A DNA stretch of 49,930 nucleotides, taken from Clostridiales bacterium (GTDB taxonomy: Bacteria > Bacillota > Clostridia > Christensenellales > UBA1242). The stretch is from positions 1 to 49,930 of the forward strand of contig SVIA01000009.1 of NCBI GenBank assembly GCA_015055535.1. The letters run 5' to 3'. Shown here piece by piece: positions 10,171-19,275 of the stretch. The stretch's first letter is position 1. Each line of letters begins with the position of its first letter. Under the pieces are notes generated by a model, which saw nothing but the letters and a program-made list of their open reading frames with translations, was not told where the DNA came from and ran no database searches. The translations under genes and the position numbers were made by a program.

Positions 10171-10938
10171 TTATTTTTTTACATACTTAACATACTCTAT
10201 TTCATTTTTTTCACTTCGGTATTTCATTGTTTCAAAAATTCTATTTCTTAAATCAATTTCCCTTTCTTTAAGTGGTAAATCGTTGTCTGGATAAAAAGGA
10301 CCATCAATATAAGTTACTATTTTAGGTTTTTTTGAAAATTTTCTCTTTTGATAAGTATTTGTAAAGCAAAATGTAGGAGTTTCAAATTTTATTGGATATT
10401 TAAAAGAGCTAGATTTAAAATTTCTTATTTTAGTGTAATATGGCCAAATATGTGCTTCAGGATAAATTACAACAACATTTCCTTCTAAAGTTCTTTTCTC
10501 TAATGCATAAAGAAAATTTTTAGTTGAAGTTATACAAGATGGAAGTGGCAAAGCCCCAAGCATTGGAGTAACATTTTTTAAACCTTTTATAGAAACACTA
10601 TCTGGATGAACTATTAAATATGCTCTTTTCGAATAAGTAAGCATGGATGGAATAAATGCATCGGCAAACTTTTGAGTATGATTTCCATAAAGAAAATATC
10701 CTTCTTTCTTTATTTTTTTTAAAACTTCTTTATTTTCAATTTTATGATGAAATTTTAATTTAGTATAAAGAAAAGCAAAAGGAGTTGCAAATAGTCTATA
10801 TAAAATAAAATGACCAATTTTCCAAAAAATGTTTTTTCTAATATATTTATAATCTCCATTAATTTTAACAGGAATTATATTTGTATTAGCAAAATCATCA
10901 TTTAATTCATCTGAGTAATAAATTACTTTTTCTTTCAA
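10171..10938 (-). CDS. PlsC-like acyltransferase, divergent
   Basis: YGNHTQKFADAF and VVIYPEAHIWPYY motifs; acceptor-side layout as in PlsC-like proteins. Confidence 0.7.
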   Translation of the reverse strand: MKEKVIYYSDELNDDFANTNIIPVKINGDYKYIRKNIFWKIGHFILYRLFATPFAFLYTKLKFHHKIENKEVLKKIKKEGYFLYGNHTQKFADAFIPSMLTYSKRAYLIVHPDSVSIKGLKNVTPMLGALPLPSCITSTKNFLYALEKRTLEGNVVVIYPEAHIWPYYTKIRNFKSSSFKYPIKFETPTFCFTNTYQKRKFSKKPKIVTYIDGPFYPDNDLPLKEREIDLRNRIFETMKYRSEKNEIEYVKYVKK

Positions 10939-11089
10939 ATTTATCTCCTTTGCAATTAAATTTTAGACATATTTACAAAAATTTAAAAGGGAAAATAGAT
11001 TTTTTTTGTCTAAAGATAAAAATCACCAAAAGTCCAATAAAAAAGCAATTCCCGCAAAATGAGAATTTGTAAAAATATATTAAATTTAT

Positions 11090-11118
11090 TAGACATTGTA
11101 TGAGAAAAATGATAAAAT
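11090..11118 (+). promoter_or_regulatory. SigA-type promoter for the XRE gene (TAGACA - 17 bp - TAAAAT)
   Basis: Five of six matches in each hexamer, 17-bp spacing; ATG lies 6 nt after the -10. Confidence 0.55.
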
Positions 11119-11124
11119 TAAACT

Positions 11125-11742
11125 ATGAAAGATATAAATTTAGTTATAGCGAATAATATTAAAGCTTTAAGGAAAGCAAATAAACTAACTCAAAGCGAAC
11201 TTGCTGAAAAAATCAATTATTCCAACAAAGCTGTTTCAAGATGGGAATCTGGCGAAGTTATACCAGATATTATAACTTTAAATAGTATATGTGAATTATT
11301 TAACATTCCCCTTTCTAAAATGTTTGAAGAAAAATTAGAAAAAGAAAAAATAAAAAGAAGTTATAAGTTAAAAATTGGCAACAAATTAGCTGTTTCTCTA
11401 CTAGCAGTATTACTGGTTTGGTTTTTGGCAATTATTGCTTATGTTACAATTTTAGGCACTTTAAATAATTCTTATTGGCAATTATTTATTTTCGCTGTTC
11501 CAGTTTCTTGTATTGTAGGTATAATATTTAGTTCCATTTGGGGAAAAGCAAGAATTACGTTTATGTTAATTACAACATTGATTTGGTCAACATTAACGTC
11601 AATATATTTAATTTTTGTTAATGAAAATTTATGGTTTATATTTTTAATTGGTATTCCACTTCAAATAGGAACATTACTATGGGCAAATATTTCTAGCAAT
11701 ATTAAAGATAAAAAATCTCAAACTAAAGAGGATAATACTTAA
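11125..11742 (+). CDS. XRE-family HTH regulator with C-terminal transmembrane segments
   Basis: IKALRKANKLTQSELAEKINYSNKAVSRWESGEVIPDI HTH followed by about four hydrophobic helices. Confidence 0.88.
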   Translation: MKDINLVIANNIKALRKANKLTQSELAEKINYSNKAVSRWESGEVIPDIITLNSICELFNIPLSKMFEEKLEKEKIKRSYKLKIGNKLAVSLLAVLLVWFLAIIAYVTILGTLNNSYWQLFIFAVPVSCIVGIIFSSIWGKARITFMLITTLIWSTLTSIYLIFVNENLWFIFLIGIPLQIGTLLWANISSNIKDKKSQTKEDNT

Positions 11743-11786
11743 CACTAAATTTTAGTATTAAATTATATTTAAAATTAATAATAAAC

Positions 11787-11814
11787 AAAAAACGCATTAA
11801 TTAATGCGTTTTTT
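11787..11814. terminator. Bidirectional terminator between the XRE gene and proS
   Basis: AAAAAACGCATTAATTAATGCGTTTTTT perfect palindrome. Confidence 0.8.
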
Positions 11815-13238
11815 TAATATTGAATTCCCCAAACCACCATATGTTTTGCCTTTCTACCACAAACAACACATTTATCAGTTTCTTTTAATTCTTCTTCTAG
11901 TATGCAACGAGATTTTGTGCCTCTAATTTCTTTCATTTTAAGTTCACATTCTTCATCTCCACACCAATGAGCATGTATAAAACCTGGTTTAGTATTCATA
12001 ATTTGTTTAACTTCTTCTAAATCATCAGTTTTATATGTTAGTTCTTCTCTTCTTTTTAATGCATTATTATAAAGATTATCTTGAATATCAATCATTAATT
12101 TTCTAACATTTTCTACAATATCACAATCTTTGCTTAAATTGATTTTTTCTCTAGTATCTCTTCTAGCAATAGTTATTTGTCCATTATCTAAATCTCTTTT
12201 TCCTATCTCAATTCTAACAGGTATACCATTTACTTCATGTTCAGCAAACTTAAAACCTGGTGATTTTTCTGATAAATCTACAAAAGCAGTAATATCGTTT
12301 TCATTTAATTTTTTAGAGTAATCTTTACACAAGTTAATTACTTGTTCATCTGTTCCAATTGGAACAATTGCTACTTGTCTTGGAGCTATTTTTGGTGGAA
12401 GTACCAAGCCATTTTCATCACTATGAACCATAATTAAAGCACCTATCATTCTTGTTGTTACTCCCCAAGAAGTTTGATAAGCATATTCCCATTCATTATT
12501 TCTATTTAAAAATTTAATATCATAAGCCTTGCTAAATTTTTGACCAAAGTAATGACTTGTCCCACTTTGAAGAGCTACTCCATTATACATTAAAGATTCT
12601 ACAGTATAAGTATATTCAGCCCCAGCAAATTTTTCTTTTTCAGTCTTTTTACCAGTTATAGCTGGAATTGCCAAATACTCTTTAAAGAATTTTTCATAAA
12701 CTTTTAGCATTTGTAAAGTTTCTTCTTCGGCCTCTTTTTGTGTTTCGTGAACAGTGTGACCTTCCTGCCATAAAAACTCTCTCGTTCTTAAAAATGGTCT
12801 AGTTTCTTTCTCCCAACGCATAACGTTACACCATTGATTATAAAGTTTTGGTAAATCTCTATAAGATTTTACTTTTAAGGCATAATAATCACTAAAAAGT
12901 GTTTCGCTTGTAGGTCTTACAGCCATTTTTTCCTCTAAGTGTCCACTACCACCAATTGTAACCCAAGCACATTCTGGAGCAAAACCTTCTATTAACTCAC
13001 CTTCCTTTTTAAGTAAGTTTTCAGGAATTAATAATGGCATATAAACATTTTGGTGTCCTGTTTGTTTAAACATTTTATCAAGTACACTTTGTATTTTTTC
13101 CCAAATTGCATATCCATTTGGTTCTAACACCATACATCCTTTGGTGTTTGAATATTCAGCAAGTTTTGCAGCTTTTACAACATCGGTATACCATTGAGCA
13201 AAATCTTCATTTCTACTTGTAATTGCTTTATTTTTCAT
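11814..13238 (-). CDS. proS: Prolyl-tRNA synthetase (archaeal/eukaryotic-like type)
   Basis: AVRPTSET, RTREFLWQEGHT, SGTSHYFGQ, short 474-aa form without the large bacterial insertion; CGDEECELKMKE and CVVCGRKA C-terminal region. Confidence 0.93.
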   Translation of the reverse strand: MKNKAITSRNEDFAQWYTDVVKAAKLAEYSNTKGCMVLEPNGYAIWEKIQSVLDKMFKQTGHQNVYMPLLIPENLLKKEGELIEGFAPECAWVTIGGSGHLEEKMAVRPTSETLFSDYYALKVKSYRDLPKLYNQWCNVMRWEKETRPFLRTREFLWQEGHTVHETQKEAEEETLQMLKVYEKFFKEYLAIPAITGKKTEKEKFAGAEYTYTVESLMYNGVALQSGTSHYFGQKFSKAYDIKFLNRNNEWEYAYQTSWGVTTRMIGALIMVHSDENGLVLPPKIAPRQVAIVPIGTDEQVINLCKDYSKKLNENDITAFVDLSEKSPGFKFAEHEVNGIPVRIEIGKRDLDNGQITIARRDTREKINLSKDCDIVENVRKLMIDIQDNLYNNALKRREELTYKTDDLEEVKQIMNTKPGFIHAHWCGDEECELKMKEIRGTKSRCILEEELKETDKCVVCGRKAKHMVVWGIQY

Positions 13239-13247
13239 AATTTCTCC

Positions 13248-14945
13248 TTACATTTTTTGTACTGTATCTATTACTAATAATTTTAATATTGTTTTTTCTA
13301 ATTTTAATGAAATATCTATAAGTTTTAACCATGACGGCAAATATTTTTCATTTTCACTATCACTAAAACGATTTTGTTCATAAAAAGCATTTAATTTTGT
13401 ACTTAAATCATAAACATAATCAGCAAGATAATGCGGTTTTCTCTCTACAAATGACCTGTTAAAAATTTTAGGAAAAGATAAAAGTTTTAATTTAATTTCC
13501 CTTTCAATCTCATTTTTATTAACCCCATTAAATTTGGGTTCTAAACTCTCATTAAACTTATTTAAAACTTTATTTAATCTAACATAAGAATATAATAAAT
13601 ATGGCCCAGTTTTTCCCTCAGTTTTACTAAATTTTTCAATATCAAAAATATAATCTTTTTCATAATTATTTTGTAAATCTGCAAATTTAATAACGCTATT
13701 CACAATTTTATCTATATCTTCCGGTTTTTCTAGATCCATTTCTTTATTTTTTAAAAGCAAAGTTTTTACTTGATTAAATAAACTATCAAGCGTTGGAGAA
13801 TTTCCTTCTCTTGTTTTATATGGTTTACCATCTAGTCCATTTACAGTTCCAAAGCCATAAAATTCAAACTGATTTTCATTAATTATACCAGTTTTACTAA
13901 TTGCTCTAAAAAACTGATTAAAGTGCAAATCTTGTCTAATATCAGCAAAATAAATAAAATTATCTGGTTTAAATTTTTTAATTCTTTCTAAGACACTTGC
14001 CATATCGGTAGTACCATATAAATAAGCACCATTAGATTTTTGATAAATTAGAGGAGGAAGTTCCTTTTTATCATCTTCTTTTCTTATATCAATAACTTTT
14101 GCACCCTGACTTTCAATTAATAAATTTTTACTATTTAAAAGTTCTGTCAATTCATCAATATATTCATAACTATTACTTTCACCTTCATATAAGTCAAATT
14201 TAATATCAAGATAATCGTAAAGTCTTAAAATATCATTTTTAGAAATTTCTCTAATTATTTCAAAATATTCGTGATATTCTTTATTTCCTTCTTGCAACTC
14301 TTTTGTAATTTCAGCACATTTTGAATTTAGATTATCATCTATTTTAATTCTTGCATTAATATCAGGATAAATTTCTTGTAGCAATTCTAAAGTAATATTT
14401 TCTTTACTTATATTTTTTTCTTTAAGACCATAAATAACTTCACCAATTTGAAGACCATAATCTCCAAAATGAACATCTGAAATAGTCTTATTTCCACTAA
14501 AATTAACAATTCTTTTAACACTTTCTCCAATAATTGGACTTCTTAAATGTCCAACATGTAAAGGTTTAGCAATATTTGGACCACCATAATCTAAAAAGTA
14601 AACTTTTGGATTAAGCGGACTTTCTACACCAAATTTTTCACTTTCTGACATTTTTTCTAAACAATTATCTATAAATTCATCCGTTAAAATAAAATTTATA
14701 AACCCCGGATGAGCAAACTCTACATTTTTAAATATTTTACTAAAACTTTTATCTTCTTTTAATTTATTTACTATAATTTCAGCTATTTTAAATGGTGGGT
14801 TTTTAAGCGTTTTAGACAAAGAAAAACAATCATCACACTGATAATCACAATTTTTATTTGAACTATGTACACATGTACAAAAGTCTTCATTAAAACACTC
14901 TTTTATAACTTTATTTAAAATTTCCTCTAATTTTTTTTCAATCAT
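13248..14945 (-). CDS. argS: Arginyl-tRNA synthetase
   Basis: NIAKPLHVGHLRSPIIGES HIGH motif; typical ArgRS C-terminal DALR region. Confidence 0.95.
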   Translation of the reverse strand: MIEKKLEEILNKVIKECFNEDFCTCVHSSNKNCDYQCDDCFSLSKTLKNPPFKIAEIIVNKLKEDKSFSKIFKNVEFAHPGFINFILTDEFIDNCLEKMSESEKFGVESPLNPKVYFLDYGGPNIAKPLHVGHLRSPIIGESVKRIVNFSGNKTISDVHFGDYGLQIGEVIYGLKEKNISKENITLELLQEIYPDINARIKIDDNLNSKCAEITKELQEGNKEYHEYFEIIREISKNDILRLYDYLDIKFDLYEGESNSYEYIDELTELLNSKNLLIESQGAKVIDIRKEDDKKELPPLIYQKSNGAYLYGTTDMASVLERIKKFKPDNFIYFADIRQDLHFNQFFRAISKTGIINENQFEFYGFGTVNGLDGKPYKTREGNSPTLDSLFNQVKTLLLKNKEMDLEKPEDIDKIVNSVIKFADLQNNYEKDYIFDIEKFSKTEGKTGPYLLYSYVRLNKVLNKFNESLEPKFNGVNKNEIEREIKLKLLSFPKIFNRSFVERKPHYLADYVYDLSTKLNAFYEQNRFSDSENEKYLPSWLKLIDISLKLEKTILKLLVIDTVQKM

Positions 14946-14955
14946 ATTTTACCTT

Positions 14956-15951
14956 TTAAACTATAAAATCTATTCTTCCTAGTCCTACTTTGTTTTTAAC
15001 TTCATTATATTTTTCTTTAGAAATTTCTAAAACCTTACTATAACCATTTTTTAATACTTCTTCAATTAAATTAGAATTTAAAATTTCATAATATTTTTCT
15101 TGAATTGGTTTAAGCGTATTAATAATACTTTCAGCAACTTCTGATTTAAAAGCACCGTATTGATAATTTTCAAAATGTTTTTCAGCATCAATAATACATA
15201 AATTATTTAAACAAGCATAAATAGTAAGTAAATTTGATACTCCAGGTTTATTTTCACTATCGTAACAAACTTTATTATCACTATCTGTTACTGCACTTTT
15301 AACTTTTTTTCTAATAACATCTTCAGTATCTAATAAGTATATAACACCTTTTTCATTTTCTGCTGATTTACTCATTTTAATTAAAGGGTTTTGTAAATCC
15401 ATAATTTTAGCGCCAAGTTGTGGAATAATTGGCTCAGGCACAACAAAAGTGTTGCCATATTTTTTGTTAAAACATTCTGCAATATCGCGAGCAAGTTCGA
15501 CGTGTTGTTTTTGATCTATTCCAGTAGGCACAAAATTAGCACTATAAAGCAAAATATCAGCTGCCATTAAAACAGGATAAGTAAAAAGTCCACAAGTAAC
15601 ATTAATTTTCTTTTGACTTTTATCTTTAAATTGTGTCATTCGAGATAATTGACCAAAGCCCACATTACATTCTAATATCCAAGACAAATTAGCATGATAC
15701 AAATTTTCTGATTGAATATAAAATGTATTTTTATCTTTATCTATACCACAAGCCAAATATAAAGCAATAGTACTTATTATATTTTTTCTAAGTTCAATTG
15801 GGTTTTGTTCAATTGTAATTGAATGCATATCTGGAACAAAAATAAAACTATCAAATTCATTTTGATATTTTTTGATTTGATTTATTCCACCTATTAAATT
15901 ACCAAGTGTTAATTTACCAGTTGGTTGAAGTCCTGTTAAAATTCTTTTCAT
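14956..15951 (-). CDS. trpS: Tryptophanyl-tRNA synthetase
   Basis: MKRILTGLQPTGKLTLGNLIGG and KMSKS motif. Start moved to the ATG at 15951, which follows GGAG. Confidence 0.95.
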   Translation of the reverse strand: MKRILTGLQPTGKLTLGNLIGGINQIKKYQNEFDSFIFVPDMHSITIEQNPIELRKNIISTIALYLACGIDKDKNTFYIQSENLYHANLSWILECNVGFGQLSRMTQFKDKSQKKINVTCGLFTYPVLMAADILLYSANFVPTGIDQKQHVELARDIAECFNKKYGNTFVVPEPIIPQLGAKIMDLQNPLIKMSKSAENEKGVIYLLDTEDVIRKKVKSAVTDSDNKVCYDSENKPGVSNLLTIYACLNNLCIIDAEKHFENYQYGAFKSEVAESIINTLKPIQEKYYEILNSNLIEEVLKNGYSKVLEISKEKYNEVKNKVGLGRIDFIV

Positions 15952-15998
15952 ATTTACTCCAAGTGCTTTGAGCACATTTTATTTGTATTTTTTATTCT

Positions 15999-17753
15999 TT
16001 ATTTTTCGTTTTTTATATCTTTTATAACTTGTAATCCTAATTCTTTTAAAGTTTTATCATCAATTTTATTAGGTGAATTCATTAATAAATCTCTAGCATT
16101 ATTATTTAATGGGAATGCAATAATTTCTCTAACTAATTCCTTGTTAGCCAGTATCATTAAAAGTGAATCAAACCCAAATGCACAACCCGCATGCGGTGGC
16201 GCGCCATATGAAAAAGCATTATATAAAGCTCCAAATTTTTGTTTAACAACTTCTTCACCATAACCAACTTTTTCAAAAACTTTAATCATCATTTCTTGAC
16301 TATGATTTCTAACTGCTCCACTTAAGCACTCATGGCCATTTATTACCATATCAAATTGATATGCCTTAACATCATAAGGGTTCATTGTATCAAGTTCTTC
16401 AATTGTTGCTTGAGGCATACTAAATGGATTATGTCCAAAATCAAGTTCGCCTGTTTCTTTATTTTTTTCAAAGAATGGAAAATCTACTATAAAGCAGATA
16501 GCAATTTTATTTTCATCTATTAAATTTAATCTTTTGCCAAGCTCATTTCTTAAAACGTTTGCAAGTTTTATTGCCATTTCTTCAATATCCGCTATAAAGA
16601 AAATACTTTCTCCACCCATTAAATTAAATTCTTTAACTAGACTTTCTTTATTAACATCAGTTAAAAATTTAGAAATTCCACCAACAAATTCATTATTTTC
16701 ATATTTTACCCAAGCGCAACCTTTACCTTCAAATGAAACAATAACTTTACCAATGTCATCATACCATCTACGACTTTGTTCGCCAGTGTTTACACTAATT
16801 GCTTTAATAGTTTTATCTTTAAAAGCATTAAATTCTGTATTTTTAAACATTTTAGTTAAATCATGAACTATTAATGGGTTTCTTAAATCTGGTTTATCAC
16901 TACAATATTTTTCCATTGCTTCTAAATAAGGAATTCTAACAAAAGGTGCTTTAGAAAATTCTCTATTAGACAAAGTACTAAATAGACTTGTAGCAAACTC
17001 TTCAGCCACAAGTAAAACATCTTCTTGAGTAGCAAAACTCATTTCCATATCTATTTGATAAAACTCACCTGGTGTTCTATCCGCTCTGGCTGGTTCATTT
17101 CTAAAACAAGGTGCTATTTGAAAATATTTATCAAAGCCAGACACCATTAAAAGTTGTTTAAATTGTTGTGGTGCTTGAGGAAGAGCAAAAAATTCTCCCG
17201 GAGCATTAATAGTAGGCACAATAAAGTCTCTTGCCCCTTCAGGACTAGAATTAGCAAGAATTGGGGTTTGGACTTCCGTAAAACCAAGTTCTACCATTTT
17301 ATTTCTAGCAAAATGAAGCATTTTAGAACGAAGTTCAATTAATTTATGCGTTTCACTATTTCTTAAATCTAAATATCTATATTTAAGTCTTAATTCTTCC
17401 CTAGTATTTGGTGCGTTACTTATTTCAAAAGGAAGTACATTTTGACACTTTCCTAAAAGAGTAATTTTAGTTACTTCAATTTCAATATCACCAGTACTCA
17501 TCTTCGGATTTTTACTTTGTCTTTCAACAACTTTACCTTCTACGCTTATTGTACATTCTTTATTAATATTTTTTAATAAACTTTCATCGTTAACTAAAAG
17601 TTGAGTTATTCCATAATGATCTCTTAATGTTACAAAATTAATACTACCAAGTTTTCTAATAGTATCTACAAAGCCGGCTAATCTTACAACTTTATTAACA
17701 TCATCTATTCTAAGTTCATTACAATTATGTGTTCTGTATATATTTTCTCTCAC
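15999..17753 (-). CDS. aspS: Aspartyl-tRNA synthetase (bacterial type)
   Basis: YRTHNCNELR N-terminus, TPGEFYQIDMEMSF, GHNPFSMP, FGFDSLLM; 584 aa. Confidence 0.95.
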   Translation of the reverse strand: MRENIYRTHNCNELRIDDVNKVVRLAGFVDTIRKLGSINFVTLRDHYGITQLLVNDESLLKNINKECTISVEGKVVERQSKNPKMSTGDIEIEVTKITLLGKCQNVLPFEISNAPNTREELRLKYRYLDLRNSETHKLIELRSKMLHFARNKMVELGFTEVQTPILANSSPEGARDFIVPTINAPGEFFALPQAPQQFKQLLMVSGFDKYFQIAPCFRNEPARADRTPGEFYQIDMEMSFATQEDVLLVAEEFATSLFSTLSNREFSKAPFVRIPYLEAMEKYCSDKPDLRNPLIVHDLTKMFKNTEFNAFKDKTIKAISVNTGEQSRRWYDDIGKVIVSFEGKGCAWVKYENNEFVGGISKFLTDVNKESLVKEFNLMGGESIFFIADIEEMAIKLANVLRNELGKRLNLIDENKIAICFIVDFPFFEKNKETGELDFGHNPFSMPQATIEELDTMNPYDVKAYQFDMVINGHECLSGAVRNHSQEMMIKVFEKVGYGEEVVKQKFGALYNAFSYGAPPHAGCAFGFDSLLMILANKELVREIIAFPLNNNARDLLMNSPNKIDDKTLKELGLQVIKDIKNEK

Positions 17754-17902
17754 GTTATTTCTCCTAAACCTATATATTATACAATAAAATAAAGCTTTTT
17801 ACAAATAAAAGTGAAATTTAAATTATTTTTTATCATTTTTTTGTATATGGATTATTCTTTTAGTAAATAATTAGTTAAAAAAATATTAAAGGAGTTAAAA
17901 AT

Positions 17903-19147
17903 ATGAATCCACTAAAAGAAAATACAAAAGATATTAACGATAATTTTATTGATATAAAAAACATGTATGCTAAAGCATACAACAAAAACAAAACATCACC
18001 TTACACAAAAACAAGAATCATTTTATTAAATGGCACAGAATTTGAATCTAACTGGTTTATGCATCAATTTGCTAGAAACTGTGATATAGATGAAATAAAA
18101 CAAGAATTAGCTGTAGTTAGAAAACAAGAACAACAACAGCAAAAACGAATTGCCAGTTTAAAACCAATTAATGAAAGTATACTAGAAACAACAATAGCTT
18201 ATGAACAATTAGCTATAGATTTAACAGCTACTCTTGCCCAAAATGAAACTGATAAAAATAATATTGAAGCGTTAAATTTTGCACTTTTAGAAGACTTTGA
18301 TCATTTATATAGATTTGCCAACCTTCTTGCAATAGACAAAGGATTAGATTCAGCAACACTTGTTGGTAAATACACAGAAATTATGCCTGGTAGACCCACT
18401 ATTAGCGAACATAGATATGCAAAAGATGATGTAAAAAAACCTATGAATAGTAAAAAATCAAAACTTTACTCAAAGCTTGTTGCAAATATTATAACTGCTG
18501 CAGAACAACAAACAATGAATTATTATATGAATATTGCTCAGTGGTATAAAAATGATTTAGGAAGAAAATTATATTCTGAAATTGGAATGATTGAAGAACA
18601 ACATGTTTCTCAATATGAAAGTTTAAAAGACCCAACATGCTCTTGGCTTGAACAATGGGTTATGCATGAATATACTGAATGTTATTTATATTATTCTAGT
18701 TACGAAGAAGAAACAGATAATTATATAAAAAACATTTGGAAAGAACATTATTTAATGGAAGTAGCACATTTGAAAAAAGCAATTGAATTATTAGAAAAAT
18801 ATGAAAAGAAAAACTATAAAAGTGTTATTGGTGATGGAGAATTTCCAACTCTTTTAAAACACGGAACTAATAAAGAATATGTTAGAAATGTAATATCAAG
18901 AACTATTAATTTAACCGGAAATGGTACAAGCTATATAGATATAAATAAACTAGATAATAGTGCTAATTACTTTAAATATCAAAAAATATTTATTAAAAAT
19001 TTGGAAGATGTCCCTAGCCATTTAGTAATTAATAAAGCAATACAAAAGCTCGGAAAAGACTATAGATATCAAGATTCTCCTCATCCAATTAAAGAATTAA
19101 ATAGTCGAACTAAAGATAATGTAAATGTAGCTAGAACAAAAAATTAA
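17903..19147 (+). CDS. Ferritin-like (diiron/rubrerythrin-fold) domain protein
   Basis: Helical protein with E (AAEQQ), ExxH (EEQH), E (HEYTECY), ExxH (EVAH), and an N-terminal E/DxxH pair. RBS AAAGGAG. Confidence 0.6.
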   Translation: MNPLKENTKDINDNFIDIKNMYAKAYNKNKTSPYTKTRIILLNGTEFESNWFMHQFARNCDIDEIKQELAVVRKQEQQQQKRIASLKPINESILETTIAYEQLAIDLTATLAQNETDKNNIEALNFALLEDFDHLYRFANLLAIDKGLDSATLVGKYTEIMPGRPTISEHRYAKDDVKKPMNSKKSKLYSKLVANIITAAEQQTMNYYMNIAQWYKNDLGRKLYSEIGMIEEQHVSQYESLKDPTCSWLEQWVMHEYTECYLYYSSYEEETDNYIKNIWKEHYLMEVAHLKKAIELLEKYEKKNYKSVIGDGEFPTLLKHGTNKEYVRNVISRTINLTGNGTSYIDINKLDNSANYFKYQKIFIKNLEDVPSHLVINKAIQKLGKDYRYQDSPHPIKELNSRTKDNVNVARTKN

Positions 19148-19157
19148 ATTAAATTTT

Positions 19158-19190
19158 AATAGGTCATTAAATTTAAATCGACCTATTTTT
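19158..19190 (+). terminator. Rho-independent terminator
   Basis: AATAGGTC...GACCTATT followed by T-run. Confidence 0.7.
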
Positions 19191-19275
19191 TTTTACAAAA
19201 ATTTTATAAAAAATTAAATAATTAGTTAGATTTTTTTTAATTTTTATGCTATATTATTGCTAGGAGGATATAACT

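Noticed and set aside
12130-12321. Plus-strand ORF inside proS
   Set aside because: Antisense shadow of a conserved gene.
16332-17342. Three plus-strand ORFs inside aspS (16332-16523, 16534-16866, 17154-17342)
   Set aside because: Antisense shadows of a conserved gene; no independent support.
17754-17902. T-box riboswitch upstream of aspS
   Set aside because: Gap is too short and AT-rich; no specifier or T-box (TGGNACC) core seen.
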